From Planctomycetota bacterium (lineage in GTDB: Bacteria; Planctomycetota; Brocadiia; Brocadiales; Brocadiaceae): 61,171 bases of DNA. A program made the position numbers and the translations under genes. A model generated the notes under the pieces. It worked only from the letters and a program-made list of their open reading frames with translations. It did not search any database and was not told the DNA's origin. Below are positions 44,343 through 53,650 of the stretch, piece by piece. The stretch spans positions 1 to 61,171 of the forward strand of contig VGXV01000022.1 of assembly GCA_016873165.1 (NCBI GenBank), written 5' to 3'. The first letter of the stretch is position 1. Each line of letters begins with the position of its first letter.

Positions 44343-46991
44343 TTACTGCATTAAAGCACATCGGACATTTTCCAAAAGCTTTGCTGGCAAAAAGGGTTTT
44401 TGAATAAATGATAAACCTTCTTTCCTGAAAATGTTGCTGTCGACTATGTCTTCCGAGTAACCGCTGAGAAAAATAGCCTTGAGTTCCGGTCTGATTTTTT
44501 TCATTTCATCATACGCTTCTTTTCCGTTTTTTCCCGGCATTTTTACATCCAATATCAAAAGATCCAGGTTGTCTTTGTGCTCCATAAATTTATCTATGGC
44601 GTCTTTTCCGTCTCGCGCGATTACCACAGTATACCCAAATTTTTCCAGTGATTTTTTGATAAGGTATCTTACCGATTCGTCATCTTCCGCGATCAATATC
44701 GTTTTATTGTCGCTCGCACGGGTTGTGAATGCCTCTTGAATAAAGTTTCTTTCCTGTGCTTTAATTTTACTGGTGGCCAAAGGCAAATATACGTTAAAAG
44801 TAGAACCTTTGCCGCATTTGCTTTGAACGTCTATAAAACCCTCATGTTGTTTGATAATTCCATAAACAATAGAAAGGCCGAGTCCCGTGCCTTTCCCTAC
44901 CGGTTTGGTGGTGAAAAAAGGGTCAAATATTTTCTCTTTTTGCTCCTCATCGATGCCGGTTCCTGTGTCAGATACTGAAATAAGCGCGTAGTTTCCTTTC
45001 GTTCCGAAACCGCGTGATTTTATAAATTCATCATTAATTTCTGCAATGCCGGTAGTTATCATTAATTTTCCGCCATCAGGCATAGCATCCCTGGCATTAG
45101 ATACAAGGTTCATTATCACTTGTTCAATTTTTGTGTTGTCTGCCATAACAACAGGGTTTGTATCCGATAACGTTAAGATATACTCGATGTCTTCCCTCAT
45201 AAGCATCGTTGTGAATATTTCCGCGTTTTTAATAATAGTATTCATATTTTCAGGACGGGCATTAATACTCTGTTTTCTGCTAAAGGTAAGCATGCTTTGT
45301 GTCAAGGTGGCTGCTTTTTCCGCGGTTGAAAGTATCTTATGGATGTATTCTCTGACGGGATCATCATCCTGCAATTCGAGTTGTGATAAGTTGGCATATC
45401 CTATTATACCCGTGAGGATGTTGTTAAAATCATGCGCGACACCACTGGCAAGTCTGCCAACCGATTCTAATTTTTGAGCATGGAAAAGCTGTTCTCTTAA
45501 TTCTGTCCGTTCTTTTTCGGTGCGTTTTATGTCGGTAATATCTTCTTTGATCGCAAGAAAATTGGTTATCACTCCTTCCTGATTTCTCATGGGAGTTATT
45601 TGGGCGAGTTCCCAATAATATTCTCCGTTTTTTTTCTTATTATAAAACTCTCCCTGCCAGGTGCCGCCATGAGTAATAGTTTTCCATAAATGTTGATATT
45701 CTTCATCGGTGGTTTTTCCCGTTTTTAAAAAACGGGGGTTTTGTCCTATGACTTCATCAAGGGTGTATCCCGTTATTTCGTTAAATTTCGGATTAACATA
45801 TTCTATATTGCCATTTGTATCCGTGATTACAATGCAACTGGCGCTTTGTTCCACTGCCTGAAATAACATTTTAATCTGTTCGTCCTTTTGTTTGCGGTCT
45901 GATATATCCCTGATTGCCGCGGTAAAAAATCTTTGACCGCCTTTTTCCACGATTGTTTCTTCGATTCTCAGATCAATGGGAACGGCTTTCCCGTTTTTTT
46001 GAAGTCCTTCGAGTTCCACTCGTTTTCCCAATATTTTCGCTTTCCCCTGTTTAATATAATTTTCAATGCCTTTATGATGATCGTCTCTGTATTTCTGTGG
46101 TATGAGGATTTCAAGTTTTTGGTTAATTATTTCGTTCTTAGAGTATCCGAAAATATTGCATAGTTCCTGATTTACAAATTGGATAACGGAATCCTGATTT
46201 ATTGTGATAATGCCCTCGCCGACTGATTTTAATATGGCAGATATTTTTTCTTCCTGCAATTTTAACTCTTCTTCGGCGTATTTACGTCGGGTATTTTCGC
46301 GGTTAAGCGCTATATTGTTTCTTTCATGGGTATAGATATTTCCCAGAAAGCGGTCTACTTCCAATGCTTTTTGGTTGGGTTTCAGGAGTTCGTCCGGCGG
46401 CACATAATAGAAATTGTCGCATACCAAACCACGGTATATGATTTTCGGATGTGTGTGAATGATATTTGCAATTACTTCGGGCGGAAGTTGTTTGCGGTTA
46501 TATTGGCAGATTGCAACAGCGTCAATACCGGGAAAATAGCAGTTAAGCATTGCTTCATATTCTATAAATTTCTCAATGTTATGGTTGCCAGCAAGCAACC
46601 CGGTTGCTTCGCTTACCACCCTTAATGCGTTAAATCCTTCCATTTTTGCAGAAGCAATAATTTTCTGCCAGTACTGTATTGTTTTGTCCGGATCAAAATT
46701 GCCCTGATTAAGATACACCTGTTTTTTATCAAATATTGATAGAGTGCCGGCTTTCAGGACATTTTTGACGTCAATTCCCCCATTCTGCAAGGCATTTATT
46801 GGTACTTGAGAAGCCTGATAATCAACGACGTAAATGCATTTTTCGCCACGTTCCAAACCGATTTTAATAAAGGGTACGGCAATTTCTAATTGTTCTTCTT
46901 GTGTGTCACAAATCTGGCAAATATGATCGTGTATGTTGAATTTCCCAAGGGCCTCAATAAGTTCATTTTCAGATAATACGTTATTTTTCAT
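44343..46991 (-). CDS. MEDS-domain hybrid histidine kinase/response regulator
   Basis: 882 residues from ATG 46991. An open frame extends to 47066, but that part overlaps an HD-GYP remnant in another phase, so the later start is preferred. Residues ~1-225 are a MEDS (DcmR-type) sensor domain, containing [22 protein letters not shown] and [10 protein letters not shown]. Two PAS domains follow (about 255-380, 385-510), then HisKA with [11 protein letters not shown], HATPase with DTGTGIDEE and [10 protein letters not shown], and a receiver domain with [13 protein letters not shown] and a terminal LQKP-like FIQKPF. There are no membrane spans, so it is cytosolic. MEDS domains were first described in regulators of C1 compound metabolism, but the ligand here is unknown. 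Confidence 0.87.
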   Translation of the reverse strand: MKNNVLSENELIEALGKFNIHDHICQICDTQEEQLEIAVPFIKIGLERGEKCIYVVDYQASQVPINALQNGGIDVKNVLKAGTLSIFDKKQVYLNQGNFDPDKTIQYWQKIIASAKMEGFNALRVVSEATGLLAGNHNIEKFIEYEAMLNCYFPGIDAVAICQYNRKQLPPEVIANIIHTHPKIIYRGLVCDNFYYVPPDELLKPNQKALEVDRFLGNIYTHERNNIALNRENTRRKYAEEELKLQEEKISAILKSVGEGIITINQDSVIQFVNQELCNIFGYSKNEIINQKLEILIPQKYRDDHHKGIENYIKQGKAKILGKRVELEGLQKNGKAVPIDLRIEETIVEKGGQRFFTAAIRDISDRKQKDEQIKMLFQAVEQSASCIVITDTNGNIEYVNPKFNEITGYTLDEVIGQNPRFLKTGKTTDEEYQHLWKTITHGGTWQGEFYNKKKNGEYYWELAQITPMRNQEGVITNFLAIKEDITDIKRTEKERTELREQLFHAQKLESVGRLASGVAHDFNNILTGIIGYANLSQLELQDDDPVREYIHKILSTAEKAATLTQSMLTFSRKQSINARPENMNTIIKNAEIFTTMLMREDIEYILTLSDTNPVVMADNTKIEQVIMNLVSNARDAMPDGGKLMITTGIAEINDEFIKSRGFGTKGNYALISVSDTGTGIDEEQKEKIFDPFFTTKPVGKGTGLGLSIVYGIIKQHEGFIDVQSKCGKGSTFNVYLPLATSKIKAQERNFIQEAFTTRASDNKTILIAEDDESVRYLIKKSLEKFGYTVVIARDGKDAIDKFMEHKDNLDLLILDVKMPGKNGKEAYDEMKKIRPELKAIFLSGYSEDIVDSNIFRKEGLSFIQKPFLPAKLLENVRCALMQ

Positions 46992-47004
46992 AGCATTTCG
47001 TGAT

Positions 47005-47175
47005 TTACTTAAACAGAAATCCTCTTTCATTAAAGACTCTGAGACAAGCGTCCACCACATCGGCATCGTAAATTATGCCTTTATTTACCGTTATTTCAAC
47101 AATGGCCTTTTTTGTCGACCATGATGTTCGGTACGGCCTTTCCGTAACCATGGCTTCAACAGTATCAGCGACATT
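47005..47175 (-). pseudogene. HD-GYP C-terminal remnant
   Basis: A 56-codon stretch reads VADTVEAMVTERPYR and DADVVDACLRVFNERGF, the terminal blocks of HD-GYP phosphodiesterases, ending at TAA 47005-47007. Upstream codons in the same phase remain open, but lose any similarity and lack the catalytic HD and GYP motifs. It therefore seems to be the 3' end of a lost gene, ending 13 bases before the MEDS kinase start. HD-GYP enzymes hydrolyse c-di-GMP; this fragment cannot. Confidence 0.6.
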
Positions 47176-47530
47176 ACAAGACTCCTTTATGCAACGAATG
47201 TTTTGGAATACACCCGTATAACATCCTGAAACTATGCCTGAGTCAAAGTGGTAAAATATTACGTATTAGATTTAGCCTGTTGTGAGGTTTGAGTGATCAA
47301 AAGAGTATCAAATTGGAACGACGAATACAAGTATTTGTTTTCATGCATGATAGTTATTTTATTTGTGAAAAGAATTATATTTTCTTATAGTGGTCGGATA
47401 AATTGCGGTTTCTGTGTTGGAGTAAAGCAAATGCTTGTAATTCTGTGTAGTGCAAGGGACGACAATTATCGATAACAGGTGGTTCGTATGAATGAAAGAG
47501 ATAAGCGGGTATGGGTGAGGGGGGCTTCTT

Positions 47531-47713
47531 GTGACGTGTCCTTTTGGAATTTCATTTGATGATTGTCCGATAAAAGAAATGAGAAAACTTCCGCTGAACG
47601 AGCGCATGCTACTTGTTGATTATATGCCATGACTGGAACTTGATATTATCATTAAACATCATGAAGATTGCTATGCAAAAAGGGAGAAAGAAGAAAGCGC
47701 AAGAGAGCGCTGA
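47531..47713 (+). pseudogene. Short degenerate frame with in-frame TGA
   Basis: Starting GTG behind GAGGGGGG, 33 codons (TCPFGISFDDCPIKEMRKL then PLNERMLLVDYMP) stop at TGA 47630-47632. A further 26 codons (LELDIIIKHHEDC ...) continue in the same phase to another TGA. The continuity of phase and amino-acid character suggests one short ORF split by a stop, possibly a decayed small regulator gene. No family recognised. The surrounding 47176-47530 contains nothing else. Confidence 0.35.
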
Positions 47714-47767
47714 ATACATGTTAAATTGACGTTTCAAACGGAATTTATAAACCTGAAGGAGCGATGT

Positions 47768-49402
47768 TCAATGTTGTAGCCGGATGCCTGTATCATTTGT
47801 TGTAAGAAAGTGCTTTTCCATGGACTTCTTTTCTGAATTCTTACTACCAGGTTCTGGCGCAGCAACCGCGATATCCGTGGGTTCTTTTTCCGCGGGAAAG
47901 CTTACTATAAAGGCAGTGCCTTTTCCCTTTTGACTTTGCACCTCTATCTTGCCCCCGTGCCGTTTGACGATCCCGAAAACGATACTCAATCCCAACCCCG
48001 TCCCATGATCCTTAGTGGTAAAAAAAGGATCGAAGACTTTTGACTGTGTTTCTCCATCCATGCCGATGCCCGTGTCTGAAATACGTAAAACAACATTTCC
48101 GCCTTCTTCCCTTGTCGAAAAGGAAAGTGTTCCTCCCTCCGGCATGGCGTCAAGGGCATTATTGACCATGTTTAACAATACTTCCCGCAGTTCCAAAGGA
48201 TTGCCTTTTATGCAGGGAACACGTTGAATATCATCCAGATTTATCGTATAGGTGATTCCTGCCCCCTCTGCCGCAACCTTCCACCTTTGGCGCGTATAAT
48301 CAATGATGCTTTTTATCTCTTCCTGTAAATCAATTGCTACAAACCAGTCACGATCTTCTCTTGCCTTGGTGAATTTATTCATGCGGCGAACGATTTCTGC
48401 GCCATCCTTGACGGAACTGCGAATAAGGCGCAATTCCTCCAGCAATTTTTCCCTGCCTTTGTTTTCGCGCATCAGCATCTGTATCTTTCCGTCTATGATT
48501 GCAAGAATGTTGTTAAACTCGTGCGCAATGCCGGTGGTCATAACCCCCATAGCCTGCAATTTCTTTGATTGCAGCAGTTCTTGTTCCATCCGCTTTCGTT
48601 GTGTGATGTCAATTCCGTATATATTGACATAGTTTTCTCCCGCTATGGGCGCAAAGGTAAAAAAATACACATAAGGGCCGATTTCGCCTTCGTATGAAAT
48701 TGTTGAACTGCTGCGGATGGCATCGTTAACCATTTTCAACCATGGTTCGGGGAGCATTTGATTTATCCAACAGTTCCAAAAATTCAATAAGTGTGAGCTG
48801 GCGTTATTGGCATAGAGAATCCTTCCCTCCTTTGATACTCTCAATACAGGGTTGGGGTTTTCGCTGGGAAATTTTGACAAGCTTTCTAATTTTTTTTCCA
48901 AATTTACGCGCTTAGAAATATCTGTTATGGTGGTAAAATACCGAATATTATCTCCTTCGGTATCTTTTGCCGCGATACTTTCAAGCTGCGCGTAAAATGG
49001 CTGATTTCCCTTCAACATTACTATTTCGCAGAATTCTTTGTTTCCTGTTTCGGCAGATTTTCGCAGGTGCATGGAGTAGATGTCGATATCTTCCCTTATC
49101 ATGAATTTTGATAAAGGTTTATTTATCAGAAAATGCCGCTCTGTTCCCAACAGGGAAACTCCCGCCATGTTTACTTCCGTAACGAACCCTTTCTCGTTCA
49201 GGATAAAATATCCCACAGGGGCAAGGTCGTAAAGGTTAAAGTACTTTTGCCTGGCTTCTTCGGGCTGTGCCTGAGATTTGTGGAGTTCTTCCTCCTGCAT
49301 TTTGAGTCCGAGTTGTTGATTCTGTAATTCATAGGCTAATGCACTGACGTCTGTTTCCGGGAGGTTATGGAGTTCATTGTGTAGTGTATTTTTGTTGGTC
49401 AT
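47768..49402 (-). CDS. PAS-domain sensor histidine kinase
   Basis: 544 residues, cytosolic. An N-terminal coiled coil (about 20-55, with LAYELQNQQLGLKMQEEEL as often seen before PAS kinases) precedes two PAS domains (about 55-170 and 185-265), HisKA with TTGIAHEFNNIL, and HATPase with NALDAMPEGG, SDTGIGMD and [11 protein letters not shown]. It lacks a receiver domain, so it needs a separate response regulator, which is not adjacent. Signal unknown. The C-terminal ~30 residues are low in structure. No ribosome-binding site is evident before the ATG. Confidence 0.9.
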   Translation of the reverse strand: MTNKNTLHNELHNLPETDVSALAYELQNQQLGLKMQEEELHKSQAQPEEARQKYFNLYDLAPVGYFILNEKGFVTEVNMAGVSLLGTERHFLINKPLSKFMIREDIDIYSMHLRKSAETGNKEFCEIVMLKGNQPFYAQLESIAAKDTEGDNIRYFTTITDISKRVNLEKKLESLSKFPSENPNPVLRVSKEGRILYANNASSHLLNFWNCWINQMLPEPWLKMVNDAIRSSSTISYEGEIGPYVYFFTFAPIAGENYVNIYGIDITQRKRMEQELLQSKKLQAMGVMTTGIAHEFNNILAIIDGKIQMLMRENKGREKLLEELRLIRSSVKDGAEIVRRMNKFTKAREDRDWFVAIDLQEEIKSIIDYTRQRWKVAAEGAGITYTINLDDIQRVPCIKGNPLELREVLLNMVNNALDAMPEGGTLSFSTREEGGNVVLRISDTGIGMDGETQSKVFDPFFTTKDHGTGLGLSIVFGIVKRHGGKIEVQSQKGKGTAFIVSFPAEKEPTDIAVAAPEPGSKNSEKKSMEKHFLTTNDTGIRLQH

Positions 49403-49975
49403 ATTATTTAATTGTTAATACTAGTGGAAGGGGAATTTTTTATAAAACTTTTTCAACTTTTATCTTATTTGTAAACTGCATTGTAAACTTAAGCTAAATT
49501 TGTGCCTTGAAATCAATGGTAAAATAGTTTTTTACAGATATAAATATATGTGTTGATATATAGGTAATTTATGAAATTTCTCTACGAGGAAATTTTTTTT
49601 AATAGGTGAAACAAAGTATAATTCTCAAAGAAAAAGGTGTGTGGATGCCATAGTGGTGAATGACCAATAAGGCATTTATGCCATATTGTGATTCATCCTT
49701 ACCTTATGTTTTTTATGATTGTATTGGAGGATCAAAAAGAAAATGTATATATCTTTATCGCTCTGTGAGTTAATTGCATACAACAATTGGAAAGTTTTTT
49801 GTTTTTGCGATAAAATTTTTGGAATGATTTTCGCAACTCTAAGTGATATAAGTATGGAAAAAGAAATTAATAAATAATGTTTTATTTATTAAAATTAAAT
49901 TCGACCTGATAATACGCCTTTAAAATAACAGGTAATTTTTCAAATCTGATAGATTAAAGAAAGAATTTTATACGC
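49403..49975. other. AT-rich divergent intergenic region
   Basis: 573 bases between two divergent signal-transduction genes. No open frame with a ribosome-binding site, no hairpin with a T tract, and no repeat shared with the rest of the window was seen. It probably contains both promoters, but no motif match is strong enough to list. Confidence 0.5.
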
Positions 49976-50905
49976 ATGAAAGTAGAAATTGACAAACCGC
50001 TCGATATTTCACCTGATGAAGAAAACAAGCTTACGATGCATAGCTTGTACAATATTGTAGGTGTAATAATTACCATACTTGAATTTTTTCGTGATATTTT
50101 AGAGAACAAGCAATGCATGGAAAAGAGTATTTCCCTTTGCAATACCATATTATATTCATTTGGAGATGAAGGTCTTACCCTGAATACCTTAGAAAATCTG
50201 GAGAAGTACAAGAGTATTATCAGGGAAGATGTCTATGAAACTTTAGAGACTTCACCGAATGTTTTACAACAAAAATTAATTCAGGAACTATTAGAAAACT
50301 TAAATGACGTTTTTGATGTTCTTGATGTTCGCACACGGGAGATTATGGCAAGACTCAATGCTCAGGATCCGTGGGTTCTTTTTTCTGTTGAAGATTTTAA
50401 AAAAGATATACGGAATGTTCTTGATGCGATTGTTAAAAACAGTATGGGACGTTACGGTATTGTTTATGATCCTCAACAACAGGGATCAAACAACTATTTG
50501 GTTGAACTGTGTGTCGAAAGTCACGATGGCAAAACGATTCTCATGCCCGCAATTGTGCAGGATTGCTTCAGGGACCTCATTGCCAATGCAAGAAAATATA
50601 CGCCTCCGGGAGGGCAAATTAAGGCAAGCCTTGTTGACGATGGCAGCAATATAGTGATAACGGTGTCTGATACCGGAAGAGGCATCCCGGAAAATGAAAT
50701 TGCGAAGGTTGTTGAGTACGGTGTGCGAGGGTCAAATACTCTGAAGAGCGAAACGCATGGCGGCGGATTCGGTTTGACCAAGGCATACTATGTTTGTAAA
50801 CAATTCAAGGGAAGGATGTGGATCGATTCAGATCTGGGAAAAGGCACCATCGTTACTCTATGCATTCCGCACATACTACCGGCGAATAAGCAGTTTATAC
50901 GTTGA
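49976..50905 (+). CDS. HATPase-domain sensor kinase-like protein
   Basis: 309 residues. The C-terminal ~110 residues are a normal HATPase_c domain: DLIANARKYTPPGG (N-box), SDTGRGIPENEI (G1), THGGGFGLTKAYYVCK (G2) and a final GKGTIVTLCIP. The N-terminal part is helical, with MHSLYNIVGVIITILEFF around residues 21-40 as the only candidate for an H-box, so the phospho-acceptor may be His22 in an atypical context. No PAS, HAMP or membrane segment is present. It precedes an epimerase gene by 18 bases, which suggests co-transcription. Confidence 0.75.
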   Translation: MKVEIDKPLDISPDEENKLTMHSLYNIVGVIITILEFFRDILENKQCMEKSISLCNTILYSFGDEGLTLNTLENLEKYKSIIREDVYETLETSPNVLQQKLIQELLENLNDVFDVLDVRTREIMARLNAQDPWVLFSVEDFKKDIRNVLDAIVKNSMGRYGIVYDPQQQGSNNYLVELCVESHDGKTILMPAIVQDCFRDLIANARKYTPPGGQIKASLVDDGSNIVITVSDTGRGIPENEIAKVVEYGVRGSNTLKSETHGGGFGLTKAYYVCKQFKGRMWIDSDLGKGTIVTLCIPHILPANKQFIR

Positions 50906-50923
50906 AAAAGAAGGTGTATAGCT

Positions 50924-51823
50924 ATGAAAATTGCGGTGACAGGTTTAACAGGATTTTTGGGGTATTATGTAGCAAGAAGGTTTTTTGATAAAGACTTTCA
51001 ACTACAGGCGCTTGTTCGGGATACAAGCAATATATTGCATCTGCAGGATTATCAAAAAAACATCACGTATGTTCAGGGGAATTTAGATGATAAAGAGACA
51101 TTGAAAAAATTTGTGCATGGCGCGGATATTATTCTGCATATGGCGTACGAAAGAAACGGCGCGTCATTTCATGAAGCGGGAAATAAGGATATCAAGCGAT
51201 TTGTTGAGACAAATCTTTTAGGGAGTATAGAACTGCTTGACGCCGCAAAATATGCAGGCGTTAAACAATGTATCTTTATCAGTTCCTGCGCTGTCTATGG
51301 ATTTATTTATCCCCATATTCGTCTTGACGAGTTGCATCCGTTAATGCCTGACTCAAATTATGGAGCTTATAAAGCGTCCGTAGAGGCATTTTGCCATTCG
51401 TATTTTCTTTCAAAACAATTTGAAATAACGATATTCAGACCTGTGGGTATTTACGGCGTTGCTCCTCATCTTGCCCATTCGGCATGGTATAATATTGTAA
51501 AAGACATTAAGCATGGTCGCGATGTGGAAGTATCAGGCGGAGGAAAAATAGTTTCCGTAGAAGAAGTGGCAAGGGCAATTGAACTGACGATTGGCAATAA
51601 GGATGCATCCGGGAAAATTTATAATCTTTCGGATATGTATATCGACAATATGAGCGTTGCCCAAATTGCCAGGGAAATGTGCGGCACGCGATCAATTATC
51701 AGCGGCACACCTAAAAAACCAATTAATACGATTGACAATACGCAGTCAAAGGAACTAGGGGTAATGTATTCCGGTGTTGAAGGGGTAAAACGATATATCC
51801 GGGAGTTAGTTCGTCGTATTTAA
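50924..51823 (+). CDS. NAD-dependent epimerase/dehydratase family protein
   Basis: 299 residues, extended SDR type. The nucleotide-binding motif TGLTGFLG is at residues 6-13, and the active-site YxxxK (YGAYKAS) lies near residue 145. The middle ISSCAVYG contains the catalytic Ser/Thr position. The C-terminal half carries the substrate region. Such enzymes modify nucleotide sugars or reduce sterol- or flavonoid-like ketones; specificity cannot be told. It is short by about 20-30 residues compared with GalE. It sits between a sensor kinase-like gene and a methyltransferase gene, all in one direction. Confidence 0.85.
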   Translation: MKIAVTGLTGFLGYYVARRFFDKDFQLQALVRDTSNILHLQDYQKNITYVQGNLDDKETLKKFVHGADIILHMAYERNGASFHEAGNKDIKRFVETNLLGSIELLDAAKYAGVKQCIFISSCAVYGFIYPHIRLDELHPLMPDSNYGAYKASVEAFCHSYFLSKQFEITIFRPVGIYGVAPHLAHSAWYNIVKDIKHGRDVEVSGGGKIVSVEEVARAIELTIGNKDASGKIYNLSDMYIDNMSVAQIAREMCGTRSIISGTPKKPINTIDNTQSKELGVMYSGVEGVKRYIRELVRRI

Positions 51824-51851
51824 AAAATTTGATCTGAAAAGGTTTTGTTTA

Positions 51852-52985
51852 ATGGGCATCCTGAGGGAATTGATTATTGAAAAGATAAAAAATAAGGGGA
51901 AAATTACCTTTGCCGAATTTATGCAAATGGCGTTGTATCATCCTGAACATGGGTACTACAATTCGAATATCACGCCCGTAGGCAAATCGGGAGATTTTTA
52001 TACAAGTCCTGCTGTCCATCAAATGTTCGGAGAACTGGTCGCGGTACAATTGGAAGAAATGTGGCAAACGTTGGGATGTGGCACGTTTACTGTTGTAGAA
52101 ATGGGCGCTAATGCCGGCTGGTTATGCTACGATTGTATGCGGTATATAAAAAGCGAATATCCGGAGTTTTATAAAAATATTCAATATATTATTGTTGAAT
52201 CGAATCCTCATATGCGGAAAAAACAGCAGGAACTTTTATGCGAGAATGATATTTTTCATGAAAAACTTTCATGGCATTCATACACAGAGGATGGATTCTC
52301 ATTCGATGACGTTCAGGGGTGTTTTTTGTCAAATGAATTTGCAGATGCGCTGCCTGTTCATCGACTAATAGTAAAAAAGGGAGAAATAAAAGAGATATAT
52401 GTAGGATACAACGGCATTGATTTCTGTGAAATTATTGACGAGGTATGCAGCCGGGAATTAAAAGGCTATTGTGCCGATGCTGAGTTGCCTTTAAGAGAAG
52501 ACCAAATATTCGAAATGAATCTTGCTGTTTGCGGTTATTTGAATCATGTCGCGCGGAAGTTACAACGTGGTTTTGTGATGACGATTGATTATGGAGACAC
52601 CTCGTATCGGCTCTATCAGAATAATGGCAGGGAGGGCGCCGTGCGGTGTTATTACCGGCATGGTGTTAACCGGAAGTACTACGAACGTTTGGGAGAGCAG
52701 GACATTACCGCTTCCGTAAATTTTTCTTATCTCATAAACGTGGGGAAAGGATTCGGATTGGAAGCGACCGGTTTTGTGAAACAATCCCATTATTTGATTG
52801 CTTTGGGGATTCTGGAAAAGTTAAATAGAGTAAGAGATAATCCTGAAACGGTGTTGAAAGTAAAAAATCTTTTCCTGCCCGATAGTATGGGGGATGTTTT
52901 CAAAGTACTGATTCAGCATAAGAATGTGAAAAATCCAACCCTGTCCGGTCTGAAACCGTTGCATACGATAAAGCTTGGAATATGA
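51852..52985 (+). CDS. MidA/NDUFAF7-family SAM-dependent methyltransferase
   Basis: 377 residues. The N-terminus matches the family: FAEFMQMALYHPEHGYY and GDFYTSPAVHQMFGELVA. The SAM-binding loop reads EMGANAGWLCYD, where the family usually has an E-x-G-x-G-x-G pattern, so the glycine-rich part is altered. Later blocks (SNEFADALPVHR, TIDYG) are intact. Human NDUFAF7 methylates an arginine of complex I. In bacteria the substrate is unknown. The ATG lies 28 bases past the epimerase stop and follows a GAAAAGG-type site. Confidence 0.85.
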   Translation: MGILRELIIEKIKNKGKITFAEFMQMALYHPEHGYYNSNITPVGKSGDFYTSPAVHQMFGELVAVQLEEMWQTLGCGTFTVVEMGANAGWLCYDCMRYIKSEYPEFYKNIQYIIVESNPHMRKKQQELLCENDIFHEKLSWHSYTEDGFSFDDVQGCFLSNEFADALPVHRLIVKKGEIKEIYVGYNGIDFCEIIDEVCSRELKGYCADAELPLREDQIFEMNLAVCGYLNHVARKLQRGFVMTIDYGDTSYRLYQNNGREGAVRCYYRHGVNRKYYERLGEQDITASVNFSYLINVGKGFGLEATGFVKQSHYLIALGILEKLNRVRDNPETVLKVKNLFLPDSMGDVFKVLIQHKNVKNPTLSGLKPLHTIKLGI

Positions 52986-53023
52986 TTTATAGCACTTGAT
53001 TTTTCATGAGAAAGGAGTGATGT

Positions 53024-53266
53024 GTGGAAATCAAACAATCATCAGAGGTAAATTCAATTATAAATATTCTCGTGGAAGCGATAAAAAAAGAACAGGAATC
53101 GTATGATTATTATTACAACGCTTCATTAAAAGCAACAAAACCTGCGACTAAAAAACTATTGCTCGATCTTGCTGAATGGGAAAAATCACATATTGAAGAA
53201 CTAAAACATCATGTTGCGGAACTGAAGGCACAGAGGGAAATTGATAGGGCCATTACCGGCGGGTGA
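53024..53266 (+). CDS. Half-size ferritin/rubrerythrin-like protein, 80 aa
   Basis: The GTG start follows AAAGGAG. Two helices are clear: residues 12-40 with EAIKKEQESYDYYYNAS and 45-72 with LLDLAEWEKSHIEEL. The pattern E...ExxY and ExxH resembles one metal-binding half of a rubrerythrin-type four-helix bundle, so a dimer could assemble a di-iron site. No rubredoxin domain is present. It lies 38 bases after the methyltransferase gene, and the MITE begins 38 bases later. An oxidative-stress role is likely but unproven. Confidence 0.72.
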   Translation: MEIKQSSEVNSIINILVEAIKKEQESYDYYYNASLKATKPATKKLLLDLAEWEKSHIEELKHHVAELKAQREIDRAITGG

Positions 53267-53304
53267 TAGTGTATTTTTAGGGAATTTTATTATACAAAAA
53301 TCAT

Positions 53305-53604
53305 GCAACACTTTAGTTTTTTGAAAAAATTGTCCATGCATTAACCCCATGCTTTAGCATGGGGTTAATGGGGGAAATAATCATGGGCTTCAGCCCTGAA
53401 GTAAAGTTATCCCAATATCTTTCACCGTATTAGGTTGTAGAGACAGGTTTCAAACCTGTCTCTACTAAAGCCGGTGTATTTATTGTGGATATCTCCGCAC
53501 TAAAGTGCGGAGTTAATGGATGTGAAATTTGTTCCATGCGCCAATATTAGAGGTGCGTTATAATAAGAAAAATCGAAGCCTTTTTCAAAAAGCTAAAGTG
53601 TTAC
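53305..53604 (-). mobile_element. 300-bp MITE, copy 2 (inverted relative to copy 1)
   Basis: The reverse complement of this interval matches the element at 8413-8714 in roughly nine of ten bases by eye, including all four internal palindromes and the GTAACACTTTAG end. The opposite end reads GCAACACTTTAG, one base off. The 8-bp AAAATCAT occurs on both sides (53297-53304 and 53605-53612), an independent target duplication. It separates the ferritin-like gene from the pdh cluster and encodes no transposase. Confidence 0.88.
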
Positions 53605-53650
53605 AAAATCATACTACGTATTAAAAAAACCTTTATTTTGTAAGGCAGAA

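Noticed and set aside
47293-47475. 60-codon plus-strand frame
   Set aside because: Hydrophobic, cysteine-rich low-quality frame in a decayed region with no ribosome-binding site or recognisable family.
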